A DNA stretch of 64,000 nucleotides from Planctomycetes bacterium UBA2386 (GCA_002343845.1 DDSQ01000084.1:1-64000); one strand, 5' to 3'; positions 17,607 through 28,322 are shown, numbered from the stretch's first letter. Translations and numbers: made by a program. The notes: a model not told the origin generated them from the letters alone.

Positions 17607-19520
17607 TCAGCGCGCGGGCGTTTCCCGGATCAGCTGCGCCAGCTGCGCGAGCCGGAACGGCTTCGCCAGCGCACCATCGAAACCAGCATCCTGGAAGCCG
17701 GCCTCGGTCGGGGCGAATGCGTCGGCGGAAATCGCGATGATGCGGGGCTGCTCGGTCGGCGGGAGTTCCTTGCGGATGGAGCGGCACGCCGTGAGTCCGT
17801 CGACGACTGGCATGTGGAGGTCCATCAGCACGAGGTCGAAAGGCTGCTGCTTGCAGCGCTCGATGGCGTCGGCGCCGTTGCCGACGAACGTGCCGCGCAG
17901 GCCGAGTTTCTCGAGCACGCCTCGCATCAGCATCTGATTGACCGGGTTGTCCTCGGCCACGAGCACGGCGAGGGAGCGGGCTGCGTCGATCGATGCGAGC
18001 TGGGTCGGAGCTGGCGACGATGCGGCGTCGGCGGCGGCGCGCAGCGGCACCTGCGCCGTGAACGTCGAGCCAACGCCCGGCTGACTCTGCAGCTCGAGGG
18101 TGCCGCCCATCAGGGTGATCAGTTGCCGGCAGATCGACAGGCCGAGGCCGGTGCCTCCGTGATGCCGGGACGTCGACGCATCGCCCTGGCGGAACGGCTC
18201 CCAGATCGCGGCCGTGTCGGCGATGCCACAGCCAGTGTCGCTGACCTCCAATCGCAGGTCGATGGCGCCGTCGGGGCGCTGTTGCGCGGACGCGATCAGT
18301 TCCACCTTTCCTCGAGCGGTGAACTTGAGCGCATTCGACAGCAGGTTCGTCAACACCTGCCGGAGGCGATGCGAGTCGCCGACGAGGCGCTTTGGCAACT
18401 CGTTGTCGAGCAGGAGCCGGTAGCCGAGCTGCTTGGAGTGCGCACGTTCGCGGTAGAGATCGAAGACCGTCTGCAGCAGCCGCGGCACGTCGAACGGATG
18501 CGGGTCGATGCGCATCTGGCCGGCTTCGATCTTCGAGGCGTCGAGGATGTCGTTGATCACCGTCAACAGGGTCTCGCCGCTCTCGCGCATGGCCTCGATG
18601 TACGCGGTCTGCTGTCCGTCGAGCGCGCTCGACTCGAGCAGCTGCAGGAGGCCGAGCACGCCGTTCAGGGGCGTGCGGATCTCGTGGGACATGCGGGCGA
18701 GGAACTGGTCCTTCGCCAGGTTCGCCTGGCGCGCGGCGAGTTCCGCCAGCTTCTGCGGTGTGATGTCGGTGTGCGTGCCGGTGAAGCGAGTGGCCCTGCC
18801 CTCCGCGTCGCGCTCACACACGCGGCCACGATCGAGGATGTAGATCCAGCGACCGTCCTTGTGACGCATGCGATGCACGTTCTCGTAGAACTCCGTCTTG
18901 CCCTCGAGGTGCGCCTGGATGTCGGCGAAGCAACCGGCGAGGTCGTCGGGGTGCACCCGGGACTGCCAAGACTCGAGCGAGGGCTCGATCTCAGCCAGTT
19001 CATGGCCGAGCATCCTTGCCCACCGTTCGTCGAAGACGACCGCGTTGGTCGTGGGGTTCCAGTCCCACAGCCCGAGTCGCGTGCCTTGCAGCACCAGTTC
19101 GAAGCGGTCGCGCTGCGCCATCAGCGCCGCGCGGTCCTCGCGCGACTGCGTCACGTCGAGTAGATGGCCGGCGAACGAGATCACGCTGCCGTCCGCCGCC
19201 CGCTGGATCACCGTCACATCGTGCACCCAGATCCAGCGACCGTCCGGGCGACGGAGCCGGTAGTCGTCGTGCATGCAGAGGTCGGCGCCACTGGCGACAC
19301 TCCGTGCCACACTCGCCTGGAGCGGTGCCAGGTCCTCGGCGGCGATCAGGTCCCCGAACAGCACCCGGCGCGACAGCAGGTCCGCTGCCGAGATGCCCAG
19401 CAAACGCTCGACGTTCGGCGACACGTAGGTCACTGGCCATCCCGGTTCGTTGGCCCAGACGAACAGTGTCACATCGCCGAGTGTGAACAGCGTCTGCAGG
19501 GTCTGTAGGGGAATGGACAT
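17607..19520 (-). CDS. Hybrid sensor histidine kinase/response regulator
   Basis: A 637-aa cytoplasmic protein. Two PAS domains (about 10-125 and 135-255) are each followed by a PAC-like strand (FAGHLLDVT, FTGTHTDIT). The dimerisation/phosphoacceptor domain has His279 in MSHEIRTPLNG; the ATPase domain shows DSHRLRQVLTNLLSNALKF (N box), DTGCGI and GGTGLGLSI (G boxes). A C-terminal receiver has its acidic pair in VAEDN, the phospho-Asp567 in LMDLHMP and the conserved Lys in AKPF. No transmembrane helix is evident, so the PAS domains sense an internal cue such as redox or a small molecule. No cognate response regulator or Hpt protein is next to it. Confidence 0.92.
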   Translation of the reverse strand: MSIPLQTLQTLFTLGDVTLFVWANEPGWPVTYVSPNVERLLGISAADLLSRRVLFGDLIAAEDLAPLQASVARSVASGADLCMHDDYRLRRPDGRWIWVHDVTVIQRAADGSVISFAGHLLDVTQSREDRAALMAQRDRFELVLQGTRLGLWDWNPTTNAVVFDERWARMLGHELAEIEPSLESWQSRVHPDDLAGCFADIQAHLEGKTEFYENVHRMRHKDGRWIYILDRGRVCERDAEGRATRFTGTHTDITPQKLAELAARQANLAKDQFLARMSHEIRTPLNGVLGLLQLLESSALDGQQTAYIEAMRESGETLLTVINDILDASKIEAGQMRIDPHPFDVPRLLQTVFDLYRERAHSKQLGYRLLLDNELPKRLVGDSHRLRQVLTNLLSNALKFTARGKVELIASAQQRPDGAIDLRLEVSDTGCGIADTAAIWEPFRQGDASTSRHHGGTGLGLSICRQLITLMGGTLELQSQPGVGSTFTAQVPLRAAADAASSPAPTQLASIDAARSLAVLVAEDNPVNQMLMRGVLEKLGLRGTFVGNGADAIERCKQQPFDLVLMDLHMPVVDGLTACRSIRKELPPTEQPRIIAISADAFAPTEAGFQDAGFDGALAKPFRLAQLAQLIRETPAR

Positions 19521-19598
19521 GCGCAGCCCGGCCCCGGGGCTATCGACCTCCGGAATCCGGTGGCTTGACGGGCTTCGGAACCCGCGATTCGCCGCGGA

Positions 19599-19672
19599 CG
19601 CGGGGGGGGGGCGGCCACTGGCGAGGGCGGGTTCGTGATGGGCCGGGACCGCAGCTTCTCTTCCCTGCGCCC
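19599..19672 (+). repeat. Dispersed intergenic hairpin element, copy 3 (diverged)
   Basis: A diverged copy. The conserved parts are a G-run, GCGAGGGCGGGTTC, GGGCCGGGACCGCAGCTT and the pyrimidine-rich tail CTCTTCCCTGCGCCC. It lies in the 197-bp gap between the histidine kinase start and the 3' end of the minus-strand DinB gene. Confidence 0.55.
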
Positions 19673-19717
19673 ACGCCCGGACCGAACCTGCGCGAGAACC
19701 CTGGCGCGAGCGGCGAA

Positions 19718-20332
19718 TCAGGGAGTGGGCCGCTCGGTGACCGGCCGTTCGACCGCCAGCGGCAGGGCTCGCCGCTGTCCGCCGCAAGCCTCGCCAGAGA
19801 TCAGCGACGCGACGCTGCCGTAGGCGTAGATCACCGGCGGCTTGTCCTTGGCGAGCCCGCCGGTGTCGGCGGTCGGACCGTAGGTGCTGTGCAGAGCCCG
19901 ACCGGCGCAGCGCAACAGTGTCGTCTGCTGGCCGCGATGATGCGCCGTGTGGGCGATCCGCCGGGTCATGATCCACGTGCGCGGCCGCGGCACTTCGAAG
20001 AACGGCACCACCGTCTCCCAATAGGCATCGTCCCGATCGACCAGTGCCTGCCGGCGGAACTCGGCGGCGGCCGCGTAGTGGTTCAGGAACGCGAGGCGCG
20101 ACAGTTCGGGCGGCAACACCTCACCAGGTGTCTGGATGCCGAACATCGTGGCGAACCAGCCGTGCTCGCTCTGGCACTGGTGGATCATGTGCTCGCGCAG
20201 GGTGCGACCGCGGCGATCACCGGGGCGCGGTCGCTGATCGAGGTCGGTGTCGGCCGCCATCGCCCACACCGACAGCACCTTCAGGATCTCGGTCGCGTAG
20301 GCGTCGACCAAGAACGCGTAGCGGCTCACCAT
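19718..20332 (-). CDS. DinB-family protein
   Basis: A 204-aa four-helix-bundle protein. The three histidines expected at the DinB metal site are visible: one in the helix EHMIHQCQSEHGWF, and two in RIAHTAHHRGQQTTLL. DinB-like proteins include thiol-dependent S-transferases (for bacillithiol or mycothiol) and many uncharacterised metal-binding proteins. The N terminus begins MVSRYAFLVDAYATEILKV, an amphipathic first helix. The last 50 residues are Pro/Arg-rich and probably disordered. It is transcribed away from the histidine kinase upstream; no functional link is evident. Confidence 0.8.
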   Translation of the reverse strand: MVSRYAFLVDAYATEILKVLSVWAMAADTDLDQRPRPGDRRGRTLREHMIHQCQSEHGWFATMFGIQTPGEVLPPELSRLAFLNHYAAAAEFRRQALVDRDDAYWETVVPFFEVPRPRTWIMTRRIAHTAHHRGQQTTLLRCAGRALHSTYGPTADTGGLAKDKPPVIYAYGSVASLISGEACGGQRRALPLAVERPVTERPTP

Positions 20333-20467
20333 CGCGGCATCAGAGAGCAGCCGCGCGCCAGCGACAACCGGGCATCACAGCACCGTGCGCGCGTAGGTGA
20401 TGAAGCTGCGGTCCCGGCCGCGAGTGCTGCATGGCGCCCGCTGCGGCGAGGTGCTACGCGTGCGTGG

Positions 20468-22105
20468 ATGACGACGGTCCTGCTCGCCTGCTCGTTCCTG
20501 TTCGCCGCCGGCTGGCAGGATCCAACTCCCGGCGCCGCCGCGCCGCAGAAGCCCGTCCAGTCCGGGGCGGGGCTGCACGGCTACATCGGCTACGACGCGT
20601 CGCCGCCGGCCGACCGCAGCGAGTTCGGCATGGGCATGGGCTTCTACTCCGCCGCGTGGTCGCTGATCGATCGCCCGCTGGCCCACTTCCAGATCGGGCT
20701 CGCGAGCGGCTGGATCGTGCCCGACAACCGCGACAACAAAGACCAGCCGCTCGCGCCCGAAGGCACGCTGGCGCGCAAGTGGAAGGAGCGCGGGCCGACG
20801 TGGGACAGCGTCTTCCAGACGGTCGAAGGGGGGCTCGGCTACTGGGCCGGCAATCGCTTTCGCTACGGCCCGCCCAAGTTCAGCATGAACGCCACGCCGC
20901 AGTGCTACGACTACGAGGTCGGCTCGCCGGGTTGGTCGTTCTTCTACGACACGGAAGCGCTGCCCGACCATCGGCTCGGTATCGCGCAGCTGAGCAACCG
21001 CCTGCTGCTGCCGCCCGACGCGCTGCCGTTCCAAGGCGATCCGGCGGGTCGCTTCTTCGGCTACACCTACATGGCGCTGCCGTTCACCGATCCGGTGCCG
21101 AGCAAGGACGGCAAGGCGCCCATCGGCGACCACGCGTGGACGTGCTTCCTGGCGACGGCGAACTTCAAAGGGCCGATCGCGTACTACATCCCGGAGACGT
21201 GGAGCAAGATCGCCGACCTGTTCCGGATGCCGTTCCTGCACGGCCGCGGCCTCGACAGCCGGCTGGGCCTGATGGGCGGCGGCGCGATGGAGATCAACAC
21301 GGTGCCGCAGCTGCTGGCGAACGGCCCCGACGGCAGCCGCTGGTCGAAGATCCCGGCCCTGCGCTTTCCGGTCGACGCGGAAGGGCGCGCGGTGCTGGTG
21401 CAGGACGTCACCTACTACTCGCGTCGGGCGCTCTACGACGCGTTCCTCGCCTGGCGGCGCGGTGGTGCGGTGCCGACGGGACGCTTCGAGACGAACGGCG
21501 CGTTCGTGGCGAAGCTCAGCACGCGCACACCGGGCTTCGACCAGGACGGGCTGCCGATCGAGGGCGTGGCTGCGACGTTCGACACGCAGGTGTTCGCGGA
21601 CAACACGTGGGGGCTCGTGTGGAAGGATGGTGCGCATGCACCACGCGGCCAGTTCCCGCAGTACTTCCGTCACGACGGCAAGCGGCGCCTGGCAGTGGCA
21701 CCCGACGCGGTGCCGAAGGAAACCGGCCTGCACGCCGCCGAGTTTGCGCTCGCCAGCGCCGGCGAGCCGTTCACGTCGCCGGCGAAGGGGGCGTGGACGA
21801 CGCCGGGGCCGGTGGGGGACGAGCAGCAGGTGCGTCTCTGCGACGGTTCCCTGGTGACGTTCCGCTGGTACCGCTTCGTCGACCAGCCGTCGTTCCAGCA
21901 GTGCGCGTGGAGCGACGCCAAGAAGGCGGCGCTGCAGGCGTTCGTCGAGCAGATCCACCGTGCGTGGCCGATCGACCGTGACTACATGCCGCCGCCGACG
22001 CGCGGCGAACTGGTGGCCCTGGATCCGGCGCTGCTGGTGACGCCACCGAAGGGGCGCGAGTTCGGCTACGTGCCGATCGTGACGCGGCAGGAGCGGGCGC
22101 CGTGA
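20468..22105 (+). CDS. Secreted protein of unknown function, 545 aa
   Basis: A 545-aa protein starting MTTVLLACSFLFAAG, a short signal peptide. The mature part is rich in Trp, Tyr and Gly with alternating short strands. Visible stretches include GMGMGFYSAAWSLID near residue 55 and SMNATPQCYDYEVGSPGWSFFY near residue 145. I do not recognise the family; the composition suggests a beta-rich extracellular protein. The open frame continues far upstream without a better signal peptide, so I chose the ATG just before the hydrophobic segment. Confidence 0.65.
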   Translation: MTTVLLACSFLFAAGWQDPTPGAAAPQKPVQSGAGLHGYIGYDASPPADRSEFGMGMGFYSAAWSLIDRPLAHFQIGLASGWIVPDNRDNKDQPLAPEGTLARKWKERGPTWDSVFQTVEGGLGYWAGNRFRYGPPKFSMNATPQCYDYEVGSPGWSFFYDTEALPDHRLGIAQLSNRLLLPPDALPFQGDPAGRFFGYTYMALPFTDPVPSKDGKAPIGDHAWTCFLATANFKGPIAYYIPETWSKIADLFRMPFLHGRGLDSRLGLMGGGAMEINTVPQLLANGPDGSRWSKIPALRFPVDAEGRAVLVQDVTYYSRRALYDAFLAWRRGGAVPTGRFETNGAFVAKLSTRTPGFDQDGLPIEGVAATFDTQVFADNTWGLVWKDGAHAPRGQFPQYFRHDGKRRLAVAPDAVPKETGLHAAEFALASAGEPFTSPAKGAWTTPGPVGDEQQVRLCDGSLVTFRWYRFVDQPSFQQCAWSDAKKAALQAFVEQIHRAWPIDRDYMPPPTRGELVALDPALLVTPPKGREFGYVPIVTRQERAP

Positions 22106-22161
22106 AGCAGCGGTAGTTGCTGCCCAACCTGCGCCGGTGGTTGCGGGCACGCTGCGACCGC

Positions 22162-22240
22162 GTTGACGGGGTCGCGCGCAGGGGGCAGGCTGCGGTGGTG
22201 CGTTCCGGGTGGTCCGGGACCGGTGCTCGAACTTCCTCCG
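22162..22240 (+). repeat. Dispersed intergenic hairpin element, copy 4
   Basis: A copy with a strong hairpin: GTTCCGG (loop GTGGT) CCGGGAC, a 7-bp stem with one G-U pair. It lies just after the 545-aa secreted protein gene and ends 16 bp before the start of the next small lipoprotein gene, so it could act as a terminator or leader hairpin. Confidence 0.7.
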
Positions 22241-22255
22241 CGCGCGAGGTCGATC

Positions 22256-22654
22256 ATGCGAACGCGACTCCTGCTCTCCGTCCTGCTGTGCGCCTGCGCC
22301 GCTTCGCCCGATCGAGTCGGAGGCCCCGTCGATACGTTCCCGCCGCCGCCTGTCGAAGGCGCAGCCTGCGAGCTCGTGCTCGCAGGCCTTCGCGAACGAA
22401 CGGGCGCGCTGCCCGAAAGGACCCCAGGCGAGGCCGTGGCGGCGAATGGCCAGAAGCTCCCGTACGACCACTGCCTCGTGCGCGGCACGATCGGCGATCC
22501 CGATCGCGTTCGCGTGTTCGACGCGTTCATCGACGAGCTCGTCGCGAAGGGCGGCAAGTACTACGCGCTGTACCAGCGCAGCGACGGCAGGCCCGGCTCC
22601 GTGATCGTGGTCGCCGAGGGCCACCGAGTCATCGTCAGCAGGCAGGACTGGTGA
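22256..22654 (+). CDS. Small lipoprotein, 132 aa
   Basis: A 132-aa protein starting MRTRLLLSVLLCACAAS, a lipoprotein signal with the acylated Cys near residue 12-14. The start is supported by a GAGG eight bases upstream. The mature protein has a Pro-rich linker, then a folded part with PYDHCLVRGTIGDPDRVRVF and a closing strand SVIVVAEGHRVIVSR. The two parts separated by Pro suggest an anchored periplasmic domain. Family not recognised. Confidence 0.65.
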   Translation: MRTRLLLSVLLCACAASPDRVGGPVDTFPPPPVEGAACELVLAGLRERTGALPERTPGEAVAANGQKLPYDHCLVRGTIGDPDRVRVFDAFIDELVAKGGKYYALYQRSDGRPGSVIVVAEGHRVIVSRQDW

Positions 22655-22730
22655 AGCGACCATGACGCTCTTCACCCACGCGGGACGACGCTCTTGTTTC
22701 GCTCCCGACGGAGCACTCGCTACTCCGCGC

Positions 22731-22775
22731 GACTGACTGGGGAACGCGCAGGAGGCACGGTGGCGCGGCCCGTAG
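22731..22775 (+). repeat. Dispersed intergenic hairpin element, partial copy 5
   Basis: Only the first half of the element is recognisable (CTGACTGGGGAACGCGCAGGAGGCACGGTGGC pattern, positions 22733-22764). The hairpin half is missing, so this copy looks truncated. The surrounding gap of about 230 bp also contains two short direct repeats of GACGCTCTT and nothing else I can support. Confidence 0.5.
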
Positions 22776-22882
22776 CGCGGCAGCGCGCGTTCGAGCGCCT
22801 GCGGGTGCTCGTGGCGCTGGGGACAACAGCGGCGGTATCCGCTCAGGCGCGCTCGCGCGAGTTCCTCCTTGGGCTCAGCGCC

Positions 22883-23854
22883 TCACAGCTTGCGAGCGGG
22901 TTCGGTGGCGGGCGGCGCCTTGTCGTCCGGTGCCTTGACGGCGCCCATGCCGATGTAACCCGTCGACACCACGAAGTCGTCGTACCAGACCGTGTTGTCC
23001 CGCTGTGCCGCGTGCACGTAGACCATCAGGCTCGCGCGCTTGAGGCGGACCTCGTCGCTGCCGCGCCAGCGGAAGCCCGTGTAGTGCAGGTAGAGCTTGC
23101 CGTCGAGCCAGACCGCGAGTTCGCCATCGGCGTGGCCGGGCTGGTTGACGGCGACTCGCTGCTCGACGCACGACCATTGGCCGCGCGGCGGCACGAACCG
23201 TTCGGCTTCCCCCGGGCCCATCATGTTGCCCCAGTAGTTGCCGTCGCGGTCCCGCTTCATGTCCATCCAGTACGCGTAGCAGAACAGCCAGCCCGGGGCC
23301 GCCGTCCTGCCCCAGTCGCGCCAGCCTTCGACGCGCGTGCTGAAGTGATCCAGGCCGGTCGGCCGCTGCCCGGCGCCGCCCATGCCGGCCCACTTGAAGT
23401 TGCCGGCGACGCCGCTCAGGGCACCGCCCGTGTGGTTGAGATTGCCCTGGTCGTAGTCGGGCGCGTAACGGATCCAGTAGCGGATGTGCAGGCAGTCGTG
23501 GCCCGCGTCGCCGAGCCACCGCACGGCGCTGGCGCCGCTCGATTTCCCGCCATTGTCGGGCGCACGCAGGCGCAGCGAGGACTTGCCGCCATGGGCCTGC
23601 TCGCGATCGATCGCGGCGTGGCCCTGTTCGGTGCCGGTGACCTCGAACCAGGCGGCGAACGAGTCGTTGGACTCGAACTCGTCGACGCAGAGCACGGTGC
23701 CCGGCCGCTCGAGCCGGGCCAGCGTCGCCGGCTCGGCGCGCGTCGCCGCGGTGACGAGGCGCGGGTAGGGGCGTTCGGGCTCCGCTTCTTGTTGTGCGGC
23801 GAGCGCGGTGGGCGGGAAGAGCAGCAGCCAACCAAGCCAACGCCTCGAGGTCAT
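22883..23854 (-). CDS. Secreted polysaccharide-lyase-like jelly-roll protein
   Basis: A 323-aa protein with a signal peptide (MTSRRWLGWLLLFPPTALAAQQ). The mature part is rich in aromatic residues and forms alternating strands, for example LHIRYWIRYAPDYDQGNLNHTGG and GNYWGNMMGPGEAERF. Near the C terminus, ELAVWLDGKLYLHYTGFRWRG and NTVWYDDFVVSTGYIGMG give the concanavalin-like jelly-roll pattern seen in polysaccharide lyases and glycan-binding proteins. An enzyme acting on anionic polysaccharides is plausible but unproven; the catalytic residues are not assigned. Confidence 0.6.
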   Translation of the reverse strand: MTSRRWLGWLLLFPPTALAAQQEAEPERPYPRLVTAATRAEPATLARLERPGTVLCVDEFESNDSFAAWFEVTGTEQGHAAIDREQAHGGKSSLRLRAPDNGGKSSGASAVRWLGDAGHDCLHIRYWIRYAPDYDQGNLNHTGGALSGVAGNFKWAGMGGAGQRPTGLDHFSTRVEGWRDWGRTAAPGWLFCYAYWMDMKRDRDGNYWGNMMGPGEAERFVPPRGQWSCVEQRVAVNQPGHADGELAVWLDGKLYLHYTGFRWRGSDEVRLKRASLMVYVHAAQRDNTVWYDDFVVSTGYIGMGAVKAPDDKAPPATEPARKL

Positions 23855-23961
23855 TGCGGCAGCATAGTGGGTGGTGCCGTCGCTGTTCGTGGCGCCCGCG
23901 CGGTCGGCACGCAGCAGCGCGCGACGAACTGCGCGGCGCCGCCGCGGCTGGGGCGCCCCGA

Positions 23962-24060
23962 AACGGGCTGGCGCGACCGGATGAACGGGGTTTGCGCAGG
24001 GGGCAGGAGGGCGGGGTCGTTCCGGGTAGGCCGTGACCGCAGCCTCTCTTCCTACTCCCC
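23962..24060 (+). repeat. Dispersed intergenic hairpin element, copy 6 (full length)
   Basis: The longest match to copy 8 at 52239: homology starts at ACGGGCTGG and runs through GCGACCGG, GCGCAGGGGGCAGG and TTCCGGGTAGG to CTACTCCCC. The end overlaps the last codons of the minus-strand gene at 24052-25431, so the element forms that gene's 3' end. This argues that copies insert at, or evolve as, transcript termini. Confidence 0.7.
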
Positions 24061-25431
24061 CTTGCGTGGGCGGCAGGCGATGACCGCGAACGCGAGTGCG
24101 ATCGCCGCCGGATGCACCATCAAGCGCCCCATCGAAGTTCGCACGTGCCAGTCCGCAGGGTTCGGCGACACGACGTAGGCCACGACATAGGCGACGACCT
24201 GCAACAGCACGATTGCCGCCAGCAGGGAATCACGATCGAGGAACAGGGTCACGCGCCGTACGAGTGCCGCCGCCATCAGCACGATCGCGAACAGCCACCA
24301 CAGTCCGAGCCAACTCCCGTTGGTCGCATTCGCTTCGGGGCCAAGGTCGAAGGCGTAGGTCCCGATTCCATCGAGGATCACCGCGAGGCGGTCAGCCTGC
24401 GCGCGCGCACTCAGGGTGAAGTCCGCCACTTCCGCCATGGTCCGCACGATCATGGACGCGAGCAGCGGTGCTGCCGCCCCGAGCAATGCCGGCCACGCGC
24501 GAAGGCGATGCCGGGCGGCCGTCAGCGCGAGCACGATCGCACACAACGGCAGCCCCTCGTTCTTGGTCCAAGCTGCGGCACCGGCGGCAAGGCCCGCGAA
24601 CAACAGGGGCGAGCGACGGTCGCTGGCGGGCTGGCAGACGGACAGGAACGCAGCCAGCGTGGCGAAGAACATCAGTGGCACGTCGGCATACTGCTGCGCC
24701 GCCTCGACGACGATCCTCGGTACCACGAGCAGGAATCCCGCCGCGACGCATCCCACGGTCCAGCCGACGCGCATCGCCACGAACCACAGCACCACCAGCG
24801 CCGTGCTGGTGAGGAAGCCAAGTGCGATCCAAGCAGGCCACAGCGTTGCTTCGGTGCCGTGCCAGAGCCAGCCCAGCGCCACGGCGCACGGCAGCAGCAA
24901 CGGATAGTCGGGATGGGCGAACGCCAGATCGGCGGCGAACATGTTGCGCCACGCACCCGGGTCGAGACACAGGAACCGCGCCTTGAGATGCCAGAAGGCC
25001 TGCGCATCGCCGCCACCGAACGGGTGATGCGCGGTCACCGCGTACCACTGCCAGCAGGCATTGGCGAAGCAGAGCAACAGCAAGGCCGTCGCCAGCGCCA
25101 CAACGGACCTTCGTATCGCAGACATCTCCCGTGCCGGCGCCACCGACCGCGCCACCGGTGCGGCTACCAGCCGGTGCGCCGACCAGAGAAGCCAGAGGAT
25201 CGCTGCCGCGCAGATCGTGAGCGCACTTGCGAACCCGTGCTCGGGCGTCACCAGATACGCGGCAAACAAGGTCAACGACCATGCCGTCAGACCGAGCGGC
25301 AGGGCGGACGCGACCACGAGAAGAGGTGTTCGCGGCAATCCTGAGCCGGTAACCAACCGGCCTGCGATCGACGCGCCCAACGTCAACGCGAACAGCAGCG
25401 GCAGCGCCAGCTCGACGTCGTCAATCCACAC
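24052..25431 (-). CDS. Polytopic membrane protein, glycosyltransferase-like
   Basis: A 459-aa protein with about eleven hydrophobic segments, the layout of GT-C type dolichyl/polyprenyl-phosphate mannosyltransferases (ArnT or GT39-like). A loop after the third segment contains HHPFGGGDAQAFWHLKARFL, which includes the Asp-bearing extracytoplasmic loop typical of such enzymes, and AQQYADVPLMFF near the middle resembles a second conserved loop. The family match is by topology and loop pattern, not by a diagnostic motif. Its 5' end overlaps the upstream gene by 11 bases, so translational coupling with that gene is likely. Confidence 0.6.
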   Translation of the reverse strand: MWIDDVELALPLLFALTLGASIAGRLVTGSGLPRTPLLVVASALPLGLTAWSLTLFAAYLVTPEHGFASALTICAAAILWLLWSAHRLVAAPVARSVAPAREMSAIRRSVVALATALLLLCFANACWQWYAVTAHHPFGGGDAQAFWHLKARFLCLDPGAWRNMFAADLAFAHPDYPLLLPCAVALGWLWHGTEATLWPAWIALGFLTSTALVVLWFVAMRVGWTVGCVAAGFLLVVPRIVVEAAQQYADVPLMFFATLAAFLSVCQPASDRRSPLLFAGLAAGAAAWTKNEGLPLCAIVLALTAARHRLRAWPALLGAAAPLLASMIVRTMAEVADFTLSARAQADRLAVILDGIGTYAFDLGPEANATNGSWLGLWWLFAIVLMAAALVRRVTLFLDRDSLLAAIVLLQVVAYVVAYVVSPNPADWHVRTSMGRLMVHPAAIALAFAVIACRPRKGE

Positions 25432-25858
25432 GGACCGCCAGCCCCCGACCAGGTTCGGTTCGAACCAGCCATCGATACTGGAAGTGCTGCAGGCGTTGTT
25501 CGGAGACGCTGTCGCTCGAGCAGTCGACTACGGCGATCTTCGCGTTGGGTTGCGCGGTGACGATGCGCGGCACGCTGATGGCTTGCAGCCGGTAGCGCTC
25601 GACCGCCTGTGGCCAGGAGTCGGAATCGCGGTCGCCGATGAAGCTGATGCGACCGCGCGGAGGGACGTCGGACGGCGACACCTGAGCGACCAGCGGCCGG
25701 AAGCGCATCCCGGGTTCGGAGTCGACCGGACCATCAAGCCCCCTCCAGTGACGGACTCCGTGGATGGAAGCAGCGGCCAGGAACACGGTGACGATCACCA
25801 AGGGCATCGCGCCGATCGTCGACCGCGTGCCACGACGCTCGCCCCGACCGTCGGTCAT
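25421..25858 (-). CDS. Membrane-anchored protein coupled to the glycosyltransferase-like gene
   Basis: A 145-aa protein with one N-terminal hydrophobic segment (PLVIVTVFLAAASIHGV) and a soluble C-terminal part that contains RISFIGDRDSD and AKIAVVDCSSDSVSEQ. The stop overlaps the start of the membrane protein at 24052-25431 by 11 bases, so the two are translationally coupled. A further ATG 30 bases upstream is possible. Family not recognised; an accessory subunit of the membrane enzyme is the natural guess. Confidence 0.55.
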   Translation of the reverse strand: MTDGRGERRGTRSTIGAMPLVIVTVFLAAASIHGVRHWRGLDGPVDSEPGMRFRPLVAQVSPSDVPPRGRISFIGDRDSDSWPQAVERYRLQAISVPRIVTAQPNAKIAVVDCSSDSVSEQRLQHFQYRWLVRTEPGRGLAVRVD

Positions 25859-26072
25859 GTGCCAGCCTCGTGAGCCGATGTCGTCCACCGCCGCACGCTA
25901 TCGGGGGCAGTGGACCGATCAAACGGCCTTGGGCAAGGAGTCCTCGCGCTCGCCGAGTGCGCCGCGACGACGCTCAGTAGGACGACGAGCTGGTCCAGCG
26001 TCTCGTCAGCGCTTGGGCCGACCAGTCGTCCTGACCGGTGATAGTTGCGACCGTGAGCCGGGGCCGCCCAAG

Positions 26073-27098
26073 TCACGCGCGGCGCGCTTCGAACACCCAG
26101 GTCTTGCGGTCGCCGACCTGGTCCTCGCGCACGTCGAAGCGAACCGGCAGGAAGCGGCCGATGACCTCGGCGTTGGTGGTCGTGTGCAGCGTCGGTTCGA
26201 CCGTGCGGAACGCGCCGCCGCCGGCGAGCGCCATCGGCAGCAACAGCTGATCGGCGAGGTGCGGGCCGACCGGCACGTCGGCCGCGCGCAGTTCTTCGAC
26301 GGCGTCGGCGGCGCGATGGGCGACTTCCTCGGCCGGCACGCCGCGTTCGCCGAGCGTCGTGACGACTTCGCCGCCGCCCTGGCGAGCCAGCACGACGACG
26401 AGCGCGTTGCCGGGTCCCGGCGAGCATCGATCGAGGATGCTGACCGCATCGGCGGCGATGCCGAGGCGCTCGCACAGCACGGTGCGTTCGCGCTGCGCCA
26501 CGTGCGACGGGATCTGCGAGGTGAGGATGCGCGCGTGGACGATCGGCGGCGTGTCGGCCTGCGTGCGTTCGAGCGCTTGCCAACTCGCCGGGGTGACCTC
26601 GGCGCGGACCTGGCCGCCGCCGGCTGGGAAGAAGCCGGCCATGCGCATGGTCAGCTGCAGCGGGGCGCCCATCGAACGAACCACCGGCGCGAACGCGTGC
26701 TCGAGGAAGTCGAAGGACGGCGCCAGCGGGTTGTGCGTGCCGCCGACCAACTCGACCGCCGAAGGTGCGTTCGCGTGCCACAGGGCAGGCAGGACCGTCT
26801 GCAAGACGAGCATGGCACTTCCGGCCGTGCTGATGACGAAGCGGTAGTTGCCCGGGGTCACCGAGCCCGGACGGAACGCCAGCCGCAGGCTGCCCATTTC
26901 GGCGCCTTCGACCGTGGCGGAGCACAGCTGCGCCGCGGCTTCCACCGCGGCGAGATGCTGGCGCTTCAGACCGGGCTTCTCGCGCCCGGCGCGGATGCGC
27001 TCGATGACGAAGCCATGGCCCGTCACCATCGCCAACGCGAGCGACGTGCGCAGCACCTGGCCACCGCCTTCGCCCATCGAACCATCGAGTCGGATCAT
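26073..27098 (-). CDS. rtcA: RNA 3'-terminal phosphate cyclase RtcA
   Basis: A 341-aa protein (E. coli RtcA has 338). The N terminus has the family signature DGSMGEGGGQVLRTSLAL; RAGREKPGLKRQHLAAV follows near residue 40. The C-terminal segment EPTLHTTTNAEVIGRFLPV carries the conserved His (about residue 305) that aligns with the nucleotidyl-acceptor His of the family. RtcA uses ATP to turn an RNA 3'-phosphate into a 2',3'-cyclic phosphate. It is the last gene of the RNA repair operon and starts 3 bases after the rtcB stop codon, so the two are probably translated together. Confidence 0.95.
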   Translation of the reverse strand: MIRLDGSMGEGGGQVLRTSLALAMVTGHGFVIERIRAGREKPGLKRQHLAAVEAAAQLCSATVEGAEMGSLRLAFRPGSVTPGNYRFVISTAGSAMLVLQTVLPALWHANAPSAVELVGGTHNPLAPSFDFLEHAFAPVVRSMGAPLQLTMRMAGFFPAGGGQVRAEVTPASWQALERTQADTPPIVHARILTSQIPSHVAQRERTVLCERLGIAADAVSILDRCSPGPGNALVVVLARQGGGEVVTTLGERGVPAEEVAHRAADAVEELRAADVPVGPHLADQLLLPMALAGGGAFRTVEPTLHTTTNAEVIGRFLPVRFDVREDQVGDRKTWVFEARRA

Positions 27099-27101
27099 CG
27101 C

Positions 27102-28322
<1,221 letters not shown>

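Noticed and set aside
22770..22880. A plus-strand frame with a signal-like stretch near the end of the lyase-like gene
   Set aside because: It overlaps the 3' end of 22883-23854 and continues as Arg/Ala-rich antisense; no evidence for a gene.
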